Source: Asticcacaulis benevestitus DSM 16100 = ATCC BAA-896 (GTDB lineage: Bacteria; Pseudomonadota; Alphaproteobacteria; Caulobacterales; Caulobacteraceae). Taken from it: a stretch of DNA of 64,000 nt. The position numbers and the translations under genes are program-made. The stretch covers positions 62,459 to 126,458 of the forward strand of contig NZ_AQWM01000007.1 in NCBI RefSeq assembly GCF_000376105.1. The letters run 5' to 3'. The stretch's first letter is position 1; each line of letters begins with the position of its first letter. This document shows, piece by piece, positions 26,158 to 34,496 of the stretch. The notes beneath the pieces are model-generated. The model saw nothing but the letters and a program-made list of their open reading frames with translations. It was not told the origin of the DNA and did not search any database.

Positions 26158-27058
26158 CGTCATCATCATCGGCGGCAGTTTTGCCGGTCTTTCCGCCGCC
26201 ATGCAACTGGGGCGTGGCTGTCGCTCGGTCTGTGTGATCGATACCGGCCAGCCACGCAACCGTTTCGCCAAGCACTCACACGGCTTTTTTGCCCACGATG
26301 GTGACGCCCCCCTGGCCCTGATCGGCGCCGGACGCGACAATGTGGTTGCCTATCCCAATATCACCTTTATCGATGCGGAAGCGACAGATGTACGTGGTCA
26401 GAACGAAGGCTTTATTGTCAGCGCCGGAGACCAGGACATCCACAGTCGCAAACTGATCCTCGCCTTTGGCATCCGCGACAACCTGCCCGACATGGCGGGT
26501 CTGAGGGAGCGCTGGGGCACTTCGGTGCTTCATTGCCCCTATTGCCATGGTTATGAGTTCAAGGGGCGTCCGCTGGGCGTGCTGAGTACAACGGCCATGT
26601 CGGCCCATCAGGCCTTGATGATTCCCGAATGGGGACCAACCACTTTCTTCCTCAATGGCGGCGAGATGCCCGACAGCCAAACGCGGGCGCGACTGCAACA
26701 GCGGCAAGTGGTTATCGAACCGGGCCGCATCACCGGATTTACCGGCGAGGCGCCCAGCCTGACAGGCATTACGCTGGAAGACGGCCGGACGGTGCCGGTA
26801 GTCGCGCTCTATCTCGGCTCTCGTACCGAACTGAATAGCCCGATCGCTGAGAAACTGGGCTGCGTTTTGCAGGATGGCCTGTTCGGCCCTGTCGTCCAAA
26901 TCGACACTATGGGCCAAACCAGCGTGGCCGGCGTGTATGCGGCGGGTGATATCGCCTACTCTGCCCATAACGCGACCTGGGCCACCTCATCTGGCGTGAT
27001 GGCAGGCTCGGCGGCACACCGCTCCCTGATCTTTGATCCGCTCGACATGACGTTTTAA
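26147..27058 (+). CDS. thioredoxin-reductase-like FAD/NAD(P) oxidoreductase
   Basis: A 303-residue flavoprotein. FAD-binding GxGxxG-like motif IIIGGSFAGLSAAMQLGRG at the N-terminus, redox pair Cys-Pro-Tyr-Cys in LHCPYCHGYEFKG near residue 130, and the C-terminal AAGDIA near 270 are as in the thioredoxin reductase family. Many such short TrxR-like proteins use other or unknown partners. The ATG at 26147 has GAGGAG seven bases upstream, better than the upstream ATG at 26132. It is co-translated with the Rrf2 regulator. A convergent AraC gene begins 12 bases past the stop. Confidence 0.85.
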   Translation: MIYDVIIIGGSFAGLSAAMQLGRGCRSVCVIDTGQPRNRFAKHSHGFFAHDGDAPLALIGAGRDNVVAYPNITFIDAEATDVRGQNEGFIVSAGDQDIHSRKLILAFGIRDNLPDMAGLRERWGTSVLHCPYCHGYEFKGRPLGVLSTTAMSAHQALMIPEWGPTTFFLNGGEMPDSQTRARLQQRQVVIEPGRITGFTGEAPSLTGITLEDGRTVPVVALYLGSRTELNSPIAEKLGCVLQDGLFGPVVQIDTMGQTSVAGVYAAGDIAYSAHNATWATSSGVMAGSAAHRSLIFDPLDMTF

Positions 27059-27069
27059 GCGGCCTATCC

Positions 27070-28089
27070 TTAAGCAGAAGGTCCTTTGCGGCGCGTCTGC
27101 GACGGTGTTTCGCCAAACAGATCGGCATAGTATTGCGCAAACCGTCCTGCGTGCGGAAAACCATGTGCCGCGGCCACATCGGCAATGGAGCGCTGATCAC
27201 GTCCGTCACTCAGGGCCTCGCGCGTCATCTTGAGCCGGACGGTGCGCAGATAAGTGTGGGGCGTTACGTCCATATGGGTGCGGAAGCTGGTTTCCAGCGT
27301 ACGGACACTGATATTGGCTGCCCTGGCCACCGCGTTCATGCTCGGATTGCTGCGCGCCTCGCGGTGCATGTAATCGCGCGCCACCCGCAGATAGTTCGGC
27401 ACCGGATCGGCCTTGCCGGTCTTCATGCGTTCCGAATAACGATGCGGAATACTCTCCAGCAGCAGATGGCCGAAGGTCTCTGCCAGACGGTGCTGAAGCG
27501 TGCGCGACAGATCGCGGCTCTGGAAGGTGAAGGCATCCGAACACAGGGTCGCGATCAGGCGTGACAACACTTTTGCCTGGGGCGAAGACAAATCGATCAC
27601 CGGCCCCAGATGCAGGTCGCGCTCAACCGGCAACTGAACGATATCGAAAAGGAAACGCTGCACCCAAGTGAAGCCGAGCTTGATGATATAGGCTTCACCG
27701 GTCTGGCCATCTGCGACGTGGCTGATATGGGTCTCGCCCAGAGGCTGGTAAATCATTGCCTTGCCGGGCATGACCTTCTGACTGTCGCCACCGCGCTTGA
27801 GCATCAGGTAGCCTTTGACCGGCATAATGATGACAAGATCCGAGGCGGAATCGGCCTGAATCTGCACGAAACCCGAGGTCGAGATCAGGCGCGCCATCAG
27901 GATATGTGGCTGGTGGTTATCGTCTTGTGACTTCAACACACCGAGATTCATCTGCCACTGAAAGTCAGGGGCGGCGCCGTCATGGGCGCAGTTCCACTTG
28001 AAAAAATTGCAGATGACATCCTGAAATTTATCGAAAGTATCGCCGACGCACTGCCATGTCTCGAGAGAATCCAGTGGGTTGCTTTCCAT
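27070..28089 (-). CDS. AraC family transcriptional regulator
   Basis: A 339-residue regulator. The N-terminal 200 residues are a ligand-type domain with LVIIMPVKGYLMLKRGG and KAMIYQPLGETHISH, like the AraC-binding-like domain of the AraC/OruR group. The C-terminal HTH pair is NPSMNAVARAANISVRTLETSFRTHMDVTPH and SIADVAAAHGFPHAGRFAQYYADLFGETPSQ. Start at ATG 28089: GAGGGA seven bases upstream; longer versions (from 28245) have no ribosome-binding site. It reads toward the thioredoxin-reductase-like gene and away from the deoxyhypusine synthase-like gene, so either may be a target. Confidence 0.85.
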   Translation of the reverse strand: MESNPLDSLETWQCVGDTFDKFQDVICNFFKWNCAHDGAAPDFQWQMNLGVLKSQDDNHQPHILMARLISTSGFVQIQADSASDLVIIMPVKGYLMLKRGGDSQKVMPGKAMIYQPLGETHISHVADGQTGEAYIIKLGFTWVQRFLFDIVQLPVERDLHLGPVIDLSSPQAKVLSRLIATLCSDAFTFQSRDLSRTLQHRLAETFGHLLLESIPHRYSERMKTGKADPVPNYLRVARDYMHREARSNPSMNAVARAANISVRTLETSFRTHMDVTPHTYLRTVRLKMTREALSDGRDQRSIADVAAAHGFPHAGRFAQYYADLFGETPSQTRRKGPSA

Positions 28090-28605
28090 GGCGTCATCCC
28101 TCGTCACACGCACTCCGGCACGGTCCGGATGAGTCGGGTTCGGGAGTAAATCAAAAACTGTCATGTTAAAAGATGACCACTGTCCAATAATAAACGCGGA
28201 AATCCGCATTACGAAAAAATCGTTCTGAACAGTAAAATAATCCACAAAGTCAAAAACCTCAAAACTTATAGTGATTTAGAATTACCCGTACTTTTCAAAG
28301 TTATCCATAAACAGCATGGCTATATCCGGAATGCGCGCACAGTTGTTTGAGCGTTGCTGATGGGCTTAAATCGTCCTCACCGCCTTGTTATCACAAATGT
28401 TTCACGCGCCAGCGCTATTGTGGGCCACCTCGGCAAACGCCACATCAAATCCTTACAAAGCTGAATTGCCAAAGGCTTCGCTTTGGTCTATAGCCCGCCC
28501 CTTACTCATACCCTCCCCATCGCACCGTCTGGGGGATCAAGGGCGAATGACGGGCGTCCACCTTTATCCACCCCGATCCCGGGGCGCTTCTCAAAGGAAC
28601 GCACA
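28090..28605. other. gene-free region between AraC and the DHS-like gene
   Basis: A divergent intergenic stretch of 516 bases. The first 200 are AT-rich. A perfect 6-bp hairpin, CCAAAG (28469-28474) / CTTTGG (28481-28486), with a 6-base loop lies midway. The last 20 bases hold the ribosome-binding site AAAGGA of the DHS-like gene. No small ORF with a convincing start was found. Confidence 0.5.
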
Positions 28606-29661
28606 ATGAGCGCTGATACCACCCCCCAATCCAACATGAAGGCATCGCTGCTGGCCGAAACGGTCGAGCATGTCGATATCACCTCGTATGACGCCCGTCC
28701 GATCATCGATTCGATGCGCAAGATGAGCTTCTCAAGCCGCGACACCGCCCGCGCGGCCGACATCTTCAACATGGCGCTTGAAGACAAGAGCTGCTCGCCC
28801 TGGCTGATCCTGGCCGGCTCCACCTCGGCCGGCGGCTGCATGCACGTCTACCGCGACATGGTGAAATTCGGCATGATCGACGCCGTGGTCGCCACCGGCG
28901 CCTCGATCGTTGACATGGACTTCTTTGAAGCCCTCGGTTTCAAGCACTATCAGGCCGCCGGTCCGGTGGACGACAACGTGCTGCGCGACAACTACATCGA
29001 CCGCATCTACGACACCTATATCGATGAAGAAGAACTGCAGAACTGCGATCACACGATCCTGGAAATCTGCAACCGCCTTGAGCCGCGCGCCTATTCGTCG
29101 CGCGAATTCATCTGGGAAATGGGCAAGTGGCTCTCCGAGGGCAATGCCAAGAAGCCTGGCTCGCTGATCCAGACCGCCTATGAAGAAGGCGTGCCGATCT
29201 TCTGCCCGGCCTTCGTCGATTCGTCCGCCGGTTTCGGCCTGGTCAAGCACCAGAAGGAATGCATCAAGGCTGGCAAGCCTTACCTGATGATCGATGCCGT
29301 GGCCGATTTCCGCGAACTGACCGACATCAAGATCGCTGCCGGCACCACCGGACTGTTCATGGTCGGCGGCGGCGTGCCGAAGAACTTCGCGCAGGATACT
29401 GTTGTCTGCGCCGAAATCCTCGGCGTCGAAGCCGACATGCACAAATATGCCGTCCAGATCACCGTCGCCGATGTGCGTGACGGCGCCTGTTCGTCCTCCA
29501 CCCTCAAAGAAGCCGCCTCGTGGGGCAAGGTCAACACCACCTACGAGCAGATGGTCTTCGCCGAAGCCACCACCGTTGTGCCGTTGATCGGTTCCGACGC
29601 TTATCACCGCGGTGCCTGGCAAGGCCGCAACAAGCCGCGCTGGGCCAAGCTTTTCGCTTGA
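28606..29661 (+). CDS. deoxyhypusine synthase family protein
   Basis: A 351-residue protein with the deoxyhypusine synthase fold: SFSSRDTARAADIFNMAL, GSTSAGGCMHVYRDMVKFGMIDA, then TGASIVDMDFFEALGFKHY, PIFCPAFVDSSAGFGL and the C-terminal EAASWGKVNT, in which Lys308 matches the catalytic lysine of human DHS (SWGKI, Lys329). In eukaryotes DHS moves an aminobutyl group from spermidine to eIF5A; bacteria have no eIF5A, and bacterial homologues probably act on small polyamines (for example making homospermidine) or on an unknown protein. The closeness to ODC supports a polyamine role. ATG at 28606 with AAAGGA seven bases upstream. Confidence 0.88.
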   Translation: MSADTTPQSNMKASLLAETVEHVDITSYDARPIIDSMRKMSFSSRDTARAADIFNMALEDKSCSPWLILAGSTSAGGCMHVYRDMVKFGMIDAVVATGASIVDMDFFEALGFKHYQAAGPVDDNVLRDNYIDRIYDTYIDEEELQNCDHTILEICNRLEPRAYSSREFIWEMGKWLSEGNAKKPGSLIQTAYEEGVPIFCPAFVDSSAGFGLVKHQKECIKAGKPYLMIDAVADFRELTDIKIAAGTTGLFMVGGGVPKNFAQDTVVCAEILGVEADMHKYAVQITVADVRDGACSSSTLKEAASWGKVNTTYEQMVFAEATTVVPLIGSDAYHRGAWQGRNKPRWAKLFA

Positions 29662-29671
29662 TCTTCGACTA

Positions 29672-29707
29672 GTAAAGCGGCGTTCAAGTAAATGTGAGCC
29701 GCTTTAC
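29672..29707 (+). terminator. hairpin after the DHS-like gene
   Basis: GTAAAGCGGC (29672-29681) / GCCGCTTTAC (29698-29707), a 10-bp perfect stem with a 16-base loop, 11 bases past the stop. No T-run follows, so termination would be weak or factor-dependent. Confidence 0.5.
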
Positions 29708-29849
29708 GGCAAAAAACCGCGGATATGTTGTGCGCTGCACTAGCATTTTCCGCATGACGTATTAAGTAAGGGTTCAAGGCAGCTAGACGTCAAGGATTCG
29801 ACGAAGCTTTCGTTAATCTTTTTGACCGATACTTGAGCCTGTAAGTTCG

Positions 29850-29929
29850 CCGCCGGGATCACCCCCCCCTCGAAACCGGCGGTATGCGACGGAGACCATT
29901 GCCCCCCAATGGTCTCCGTTTTGCGTTTT
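29850..29929 (+). ncRNA. candidate structured RNA: two adjacent hairpins ending in an intrinsic terminator
   Basis: First hairpin CCGCCGG (29850-29856) / CCGGCGG (29876-29882). Second hairpin ACGGAGACCATTG (29889-29901) / CAATGGTCTCCGT (29907-29919) with a C5 loop, followed by TTTTGCGTTTT. The second is a textbook terminator. The distance from the DHS stop (about 190 bases) and the earlier hairpin at 29672 suggest either a long 3' UTR or a small RNA of unknown function. No clear promoter was found in front of it. Confidence 0.5.
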
Positions 29930-29974
29930 GGTGTATGTGGCAATGGTCGTGGACTATTGCGCCCCATCAGGGTC

Positions 29975-31534
29975 TCACTCAGATGTAACGCTTGCGGCCA
30001 CGGGATCAATTTTACGGCGGTAGATAGAGAAGTGGTCCCAACGGCCGCTGACCTCGGCGACGCGGTCGTAATCCGCTGCCAGAACAGGTTCGACGATCTT
30101 CAGACGGTCCAATTGCGCGCAGCCAATCATGTAGTCGGTGCCGGAAAAGACGATAAAACGAGGGCGAACCGACAGAGCTTCCGCCAGCGGGTCTTTGTCG
30201 GGTGTCGGAAAGACGCACCAGAGGTGCATGGCGTTGAAGTAGCGAGCATTGGGCATGGCATGGGTGAACACATGCACATAGTGGCCACGGCTTAGAACCA
30301 ACAGGGAGTCGTTGTGGCGCAGGCCTGCGGCTTTCAGACTCTGCGCAGCTCGGACATTGCCGATATAGTCCGGGCGACCGTCCGGTCCATCCGAAAACAA
30401 TATCTTATGATCCATGAGAAGCGGCTGAAGGCAGGCGATAACACTATAGGCCACGATCCATGGCCGGCGCTGGTGCGGCGAAAAAGCCATGCCATGACAC
30501 AGGATGCCACAAAACAGGATCAGGGCGGGCGGTATCAGGTCGTAGCCGTACCAGATCTCAGGGGACCTCAGGACCAACAAGCCAACCACAACGGCCGCGT
30601 ACCAGATAAGCGTCAGTGTGATCAATGGGCCGGTAAAGACAAGCTGTAATCGCCTTAAACGCAAAAGCGCCAACACGCTGCCGGCGATCAGCACAATCAC
30701 CGGCTTGATGATCGCCATGACATGCCAGAACCGCAGAATCAGCTCCGGACAGGCGCCGGCGTCTGCCGACATGTTCAATTGCGATCGCTGCACCGCCGTC
30801 ATGGTAATGGCTTCGATGGCGTCACCCAAATGGCCCGCAACAGCGAAGTACAGGCCGAACGCCATGACCGGCAAGGCGGCAGCCGCACAAAAGATCAAGG
30901 ACGGCCTCACGTCTTTTTTCAGCCATGCCTGCCAAACGAGCCAGCCCAGCAGACCCAGGGCTTCAAAAACCGCCGTTTGCTTGACCAGGCAAGCGCACCC
31001 GATCATTAAGCCTGCCCATCCGGCGCTGAGAAGGGCTTGCCGGCGCGCTGCCGCCACACCACTATCCAGAAGCCAGACGAAGGCGGCGATCGTAAAGGCG
31101 GCCTGAATAAGCTGACAAGGTGAAGACACACCGACAAAAAATAATGAAAAAACCGGATACAACAGACCAATCAAGACGGAAGCTTCAGGCGAGCCATGCC
31201 GCTTCATCAGTTTGTGCAGGCTATAGGCGCCCCACGCTGTGAAGAGAATTTCCAGACCTTTGATGGTCGCCAGACTGCTGCCGAACAGCATCTGGGCCAC
31301 GGCGAAAATGGCGAATAGGCCGGGGGGCTTGATGTCGAAGCTGGCGCTGTAGGGTAACTCACCTTTTAGCCAGCGCGAGGCCACAACACTGTAAAAGGCT
31401 TCATCGTTATCAATGACGTGCGCAAATGGCAGACGCACAAGGCAGGTCCATAACAAGCACAGGATTCCGGCCGTGAAGGCCGGCCTGGCGGTACAGAATT
31501 GCCGGATCAGCGTGAAGGATTTTAAGATGACCAA
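29975..31534 (-). CDS. GT39-like membrane glycosyltransferase
   Basis: A 519-residue polytopic membrane protein. The first luminal loop holds the Asp-Glu motif (DNDEAFYSVVASRWLKGELPY-ASFDIKPPGLF, residues 42-75) typical of the ArnT/dolichyl-phosphate-mannose transferase-like PMT2 group, followed by about ten hydrophobic helices. These enzymes use polyprenyl-phosphate sugars. The C-terminal 150 residues are a soluble periplasmic domain. The start codon is TTG (31534), with no strong ribosome-binding site, so the start is uncertain. Acceptor unknown; there is no glycan cluster beside it. Confidence 0.78.
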   Translation of the reverse strand: MVILKSFTLIRQFCTARPAFTAGILCLLWTCLVRLPFAHVIDNDEAFYSVVASRWLKGELPYSASFDIKPPGLFAIFAVAQMLFGSSLATIKGLEILFTAWGAYSLHKLMKRHGSPEASVLIGLLYPVFSLFFVGVSSPCQLIQAAFTIAAFVWLLDSGVAAARRQALLSAGWAGLMIGCACLVKQTAVFEALGLLGWLVWQAWLKKDVRPSLIFCAAAALPVMAFGLYFAVAGHLGDAIEAITMTAVQRSQLNMSADAGACPELILRFWHVMAIIKPVIVLIAGSVLALLRLRRLQLVFTGPLITLTLIWYAAVVVGLLVLRSPEIWYGYDLIPPALILFCGILCHGMAFSPHQRRPWIVAYSVIACLQPLLMDHKILFSDGPDGRPDYIGNVRAAQSLKAAGLRHNDSLLVLSRGHYVHVFTHAMPNARYFNAMHLWCVFPTPDKDPLAEALSVRPRFIVFSGTDYMIGCAQLDRLKIVEPVLAADYDRVAEVSGRWDHFSIYRRKIDPVAASVTSE

Positions 31535-31639
31535 AGGGAACCCGGAAAGAGACGTTTGTTATCTCATATTACCGTAACACTCTTAAGGTTCTGTGGACGC
31601 CTTCTGGCGCGTCATACAGAGCGCCAGTTCTCCGGAACC

Positions 31640-31657
31640 TTAAGGCGCATTAACCAT
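31640..31657 (+). promoter_or_regulatory. CtrA-like half-site pair before a small-protein gene
   Basis: TTAA-GGCGCA-TTAACCAT. TTAACCAT is the well-known CtrA half-site form and the spacing is six bases. It lies 32-49 bases upstream of the ATG at 31689. Confidence 0.4.
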
Positions 31658-31688
31658 TTAAATACCTGATTATGTGTAGGGTTCGGAC

Positions 31689-31967
31689 ATGACAACGCCG
31701 ATTCGCCCCTCCCTCGCCCAGATGCTCAACCCTCAGCCGACGCCGGCCGCCAAGCCGGCTACGGACGGCAGTTTTGTCAGCGCGCTTTCGGCACAGAAGG
31801 CTTTCTTTCAGCAGATCACGGCTCCCAAGATCACGCCGGCCACCTATACCGCAGCCGACATCACCCGCGCCACGACGCCAGCGCCCGCCCCGCAGGTCAG
31901 CGCCAGCGCGCAGGACGCTGCCCAGCCGCTGCGGCGGCCGGGCTCTTACCTCAATATCGTGATCTAG
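31689..31967 (+). CDS. small Ala/Pro/Thr-rich protein, unknown function
   Basis: A 92-residue protein that I do not recognise. It starts MTTPIRPSLAQMLNPQPTPA, has no signal peptide or helix-forming hydrophobic run, is rich in Ala, Pro and Thr, and ends in a short basic-hydrophobic tail, RRPGSYLNIVI. Composition suggests a largely disordered protein with terminal linear motifs. Evidence that it is real: good codon use in a G+C-rich frame, a TAGGG-containing ribosome-binding region 10-15 bases upstream of the ATG, and a CtrA-like site upstream. Its TAG stop shares a CTAG with the convergent MarR gene. Confidence 0.6.
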   Translation: MTTPIRPSLAQMLNPQPTPAAKPATDGSFVSALSAQKAFFQQITAPKITPATYTAADITRATTPAPAPQVSASAQDAAQPLRRPGSYLNIVI

Positions 31968-32674
31968 CCCTTGATCTCTTTGATGACCGGCGCATGGACC
32001 AGCTCTTCGGTCACCGCCGCTGCGTTGATGCCTTCAGACAAGGGCGGAAACGGCAGCTTCTTCATCTTCTTGGCGCTGAACTTGTCTTTTTTCTTGCCCG
32101 GCTTCTTCTCGGCCTTCTCAGCCACCTTTTCCGGTTTGGGCGCCTTGAGAGCTTTCGGCGCCTTTTCCTTGCGCGGCTTGCCATCGGCTTCGCTCAGTTC
32201 GTCCTCACGCGCGTGGGTCAGCTTGCGCAGCAACTTGACGAAGCTGTCGCGCTTGGGTGGCGACAACAGGCTGAGTATCTTGTCATCAGCAGCCAAAACG
32301 CGCGGCTCCATGTCGGAGAGCGCCGTCTTGCCGGCTTCGGCGATCTGAACCAGATTGGCGCGGGCGTCGGTAGCTGAGCGCTCGCGCGCCACCAGCCCCT
32401 TGGCCAGCATGCGTGACACCAGGTCCGCCAGGGTCGAGCGGTCAATGCCGGTCACCTTGACCAGATCTGTCTGCGACAGGCCTTGTGTGCCTTCCAGCGC
32501 CTTCAGGACGGCATACTGGCGCTGGGAAAGCGCGCCTTCGCCGGCTTCAGCATTATAAATATCGAGCGCGATCTGCAAAACGCGATGCAGCAGATGCGAG
32601 GGCGAATCATCGAGCCCGTTCTTTGACATGGCTTTTTCACTATTCTTATTGTTAAGGGATTTGGATTTCTTCAT
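31964..32674 (-). CDS. MarR family regulator with lysine-rich histone-like tail
   Basis: A 236-residue protein. The MarR winged-helix domain covers about residues 20-150 (GALSQRQYAVLKALEGTQGLSQTDLVKVTGIDRSTLADLVSRMLAKGLVAR, then a wing with SATDARA). It is followed by an unusual 60-residue stretch of Lys/Ala/Pro repeats (PRKEKAPKALKAPKPEKVAE... KKPGKKKDKF) like a histone H1 tail, and a short conserved-looking end. The tail would give non-specific DNA binding. I start at ATG 32674 with GGGAGG five bases upstream; a longer ORF begins at 32737. The ligand is unknown. Confidence 0.85.
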   Translation of the reverse strand: MKKSKSLNNKNSEKAMSKNGLDDSPSHLLHRVLQIALDIYNAEAGEGALSQRQYAVLKALEGTQGLSQTDLVKVTGIDRSTLADLVSRMLAKGLVARERSATDARANLVQIAEAGKTALSDMEPRVLAADDKILSLLSPPKRDSFVKLLRKLTHAREDELSEADGKPRKEKAPKALKAPKPEKVAEKAEKKPGKKKDKFSAKKMKKLPFPPLSEGINAAAVTEELVHAPVIKEIKG

Positions 32675-32778
32675 GACGCCCTCCCAGGGTCCGGCCGAAA
32701 CACGCTGAACCTTGTCATGATTATATGTCGCTTTCACGACAATTCAATCCGTATGCGGAATATAAACTTCAGCCATGC

Positions 32779-33540
32779 TTAAGCGGCTTTATCTGTAACC
32801 TGTTCATCGCTCATGCGATCAGTGATCATGTTTTTCATCAGGAAGGGCAACAGGCAGATCGACAGCAGGATCGGGCCGCCGATCATCGAGCCCATCTTCC
32901 ACAGCATCCAGACGCTGTCGCTCTGCGTGCGCCAGACCACCTCATTGACCGCAGCCATGGCGAGATAGAACAGGGCGTAATAGAGGGTAAGGCGCGGCCA
33001 GGCCGCATCCTTGAGCTTGAGCGCATCGCCAAGCAGGACTTTCAGCGGCTGCTTTTTGAGCAGGAGCGCACCCAGCAAAATACCGCCGATCAGCACATCG
33101 ACGATCGTCATCTTGATCTTCACGAACATCGGATCGTGGGTGAGCACGGTCAGGATGGTCATGGGAATGGTAATGACGCACGACACGAGCGGAATCCACG
33201 CAATGCGCTTTTCCATGATCAGACCGGCGATCAGGGCGATCAGCGAGGCCGCCCCAAGCGCGCCGGAGGCCCAGATCAGGGCGTCCTTTTCCGGCGCGAT
33301 CTTGAGCAGCTTGTAAACGAGGAAGGTCAGGCCAAAGGCGATGAGCGGGCCATAATCGACCGCCATCTTGACGTGGTTCTGCTTCGGTGTATCCGGCTTC
33401 AAGGCCAGTTCAGGATTGGTTTCGCCGAATTTTTCCGCCGCACCGGCCAGAGCCTTATCGACAATCCTGTCACCTTCCCGGATCTCCTTGGCGAGATCGA
33501 CAGGGGTGGCATCCGGTTCAGACTTTGGCGGCAGGCTCAT
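32779..33540 (-). CDS. yciB: inner membrane septation protein YciB/IspZ
   Basis: A 253-residue membrane protein. After a 55-residue soluble N-terminus (longer than in E. coli) come five to six hydrophobic helices with the family pattern VDYGPLIAFGLTFLVYKL, GLIMEKRIAWIPLVSC and PTIVDVLIGGILLGALLLKK-like segments, ending NEVVWR... KMGSMIGGPILLS. YciB/IspZ is needed for normal cell envelope and septum formation. It is the last gene of the dapF-mtaB-ftsY-yciB unit; two bases separate it from ftsY. Confidence 0.85.
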   Translation of the reverse strand: MSLPPKSEPDATPVDLAKEIREGDRIVDKALAGAAEKFGETNPELALKPDTPKQNHVKMAVDYGPLIAFGLTFLVYKLLKIAPEKDALIWASGALGAASLIALIAGLIMEKRIAWIPLVSCVITIPMTILTVLTHDPMFVKIKMTIVDVLIGGILLGALLLKKQPLKVLLGDALKLKDAAWPRLTLYYALFYLAMAAVNEVVWRTQSDSVWMLWKMGSMIGGPILLSICLLPFLMKNMITDRMSDEQVTDKAA

Positions 33541-33542
33541 CG

Positions 33543-34496
33543 CTATTCCTTATCCGAAAGGGGCTCTAACCCAACCATGGAGCGGGCAAAATCGCGCGCC
33601 TTGAAGGCGTGCAGGTCTTCGATATCTTCGCCGACGCCTATCAGCTTGATCGGGGCATCGGAGGCCTTGGCGATCGGAATGAGAATGCCGCCGCGTGCCG
33701 TACCATCCAACTTGGTCATGACGAGGCCGGAAACAAAGGCCTGACGGCCAAAAATCTGTTCCTGACTGAGCGCGTTGCGCCCCACCGTGGCGTCTAACAC
33801 CAGCAGGGTTTCGTGCGGCGCCTCGGGATCGACCTTCTTGATGACCCGCACGACCTTGAGCAGTTCATCCATCAGGGCTTGCTTGTTTTGCAGGCGGCCA
33901 GCCGTATCGATCAGGACGACATCGTAGCCTTCTTCCTTCGCCTTGACGAAGCTGTCATAGGCAAGACCCGCCGCATCGGCGCCGGTCTTACGGCCCATGA
34001 AATCGGCGCCGGCGCGTTCCGACCAGACCTTGAGCTGCTCGACGGCGGCGGCGCGGAAGGTATCACCCGCCACGATCAGCACCTTGGCGCCGCTCTTGGT
34101 CAGCTTCGCGGCGATCTTGCCTAATGTTGTCGTTTTGCCGGAGCCATTGACGCCGACGAACAGCACAACATAGGGCTTGGGGCCGGAGAGCGGATCGAAC
34201 GTGCCTTCGTGACCGACCAGTTCATCCGCCAGCGCCTCGGCCAGGGCCGAGCGCACGGCATTGGCATCCTTGGCAGAACTGAACTTTTGCTGTGCCATCT
34301 TGGCCGCGATGGTGGCGGATATCTGCGGGCCTAAGTCGCTTTCGACCAGCAGGTCTTCCAGCTCTTCAAGGGCGGCATCATCCAGCGCTTCCTTTTGCTG
34401 GAACACTTGCGTCACTGACTCGGTCAGGGTTTGCGAGGTGCGCGAAAGGCCCTGCGTCAGGCGCTGGAGCCAGCCAGTTTTCTTCTGTTCAGTCAT
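33543..34496 (-). CDS. ftsY: signal recognition particle receptor FtsY
   Basis: A 317-residue SRP GTPase that docks ribosome-SRP complexes at the inner membrane. The NG domain is complete: P-loop GVNGSGKTTTLGK near residue 117, DTFRAAAVEQLKVW, the DTAGR motif near 197 and TKLDGTARGG near 260. The acidic N-terminal A domain of E. coli FtsY is missing, as in many alphaproteobacteria; a short basic-amphipathic N-terminus would bind the membrane. The start ATG overlaps the mtaB stop (ATGA). Confidence 0.95.
   Translation of the reverse strand: MTEQKKTGWLQRLTQGLSRTSQTLTESVTQVFQQKEALDDAALEELEDLLVESDLGPQISATIAAKMAQQKFSSAKDANAVRSALAEALADELVGHEGTFDPLSGPKPYVVLFVGVNGSGKTTTLGKIAAKLTKSGAKVLIVAGDTFRAAAVEQLKVWSERAGADFMGRKTGADAAGLAYDSFVKAKEEGYDVVLIDTAGRLQNKQALMDELLKVVRVIKKVDPEAPHETLLVLDATVGRNALSQEQIFGRQAFVSGLVMTKLDGTARGGILIPIAKASDAPIKLIGVGEDIEDLHAFKARDFARSMVGLEPLSDKE

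Noticed and set aside
29822-29850. Possible promoter TTGACC for the candidate RNA
   Set aside because: At 17-base spacing the -10 position reads GTTCGC, unlike a -10 box.
29740-30009. Minus-strand reading frame of 89 codons between the DHS-like and GT39 genes
   Set aside because: It crosses the strong terminator and hairpins at 29850-29919, with no ribosome-binding site or family match.
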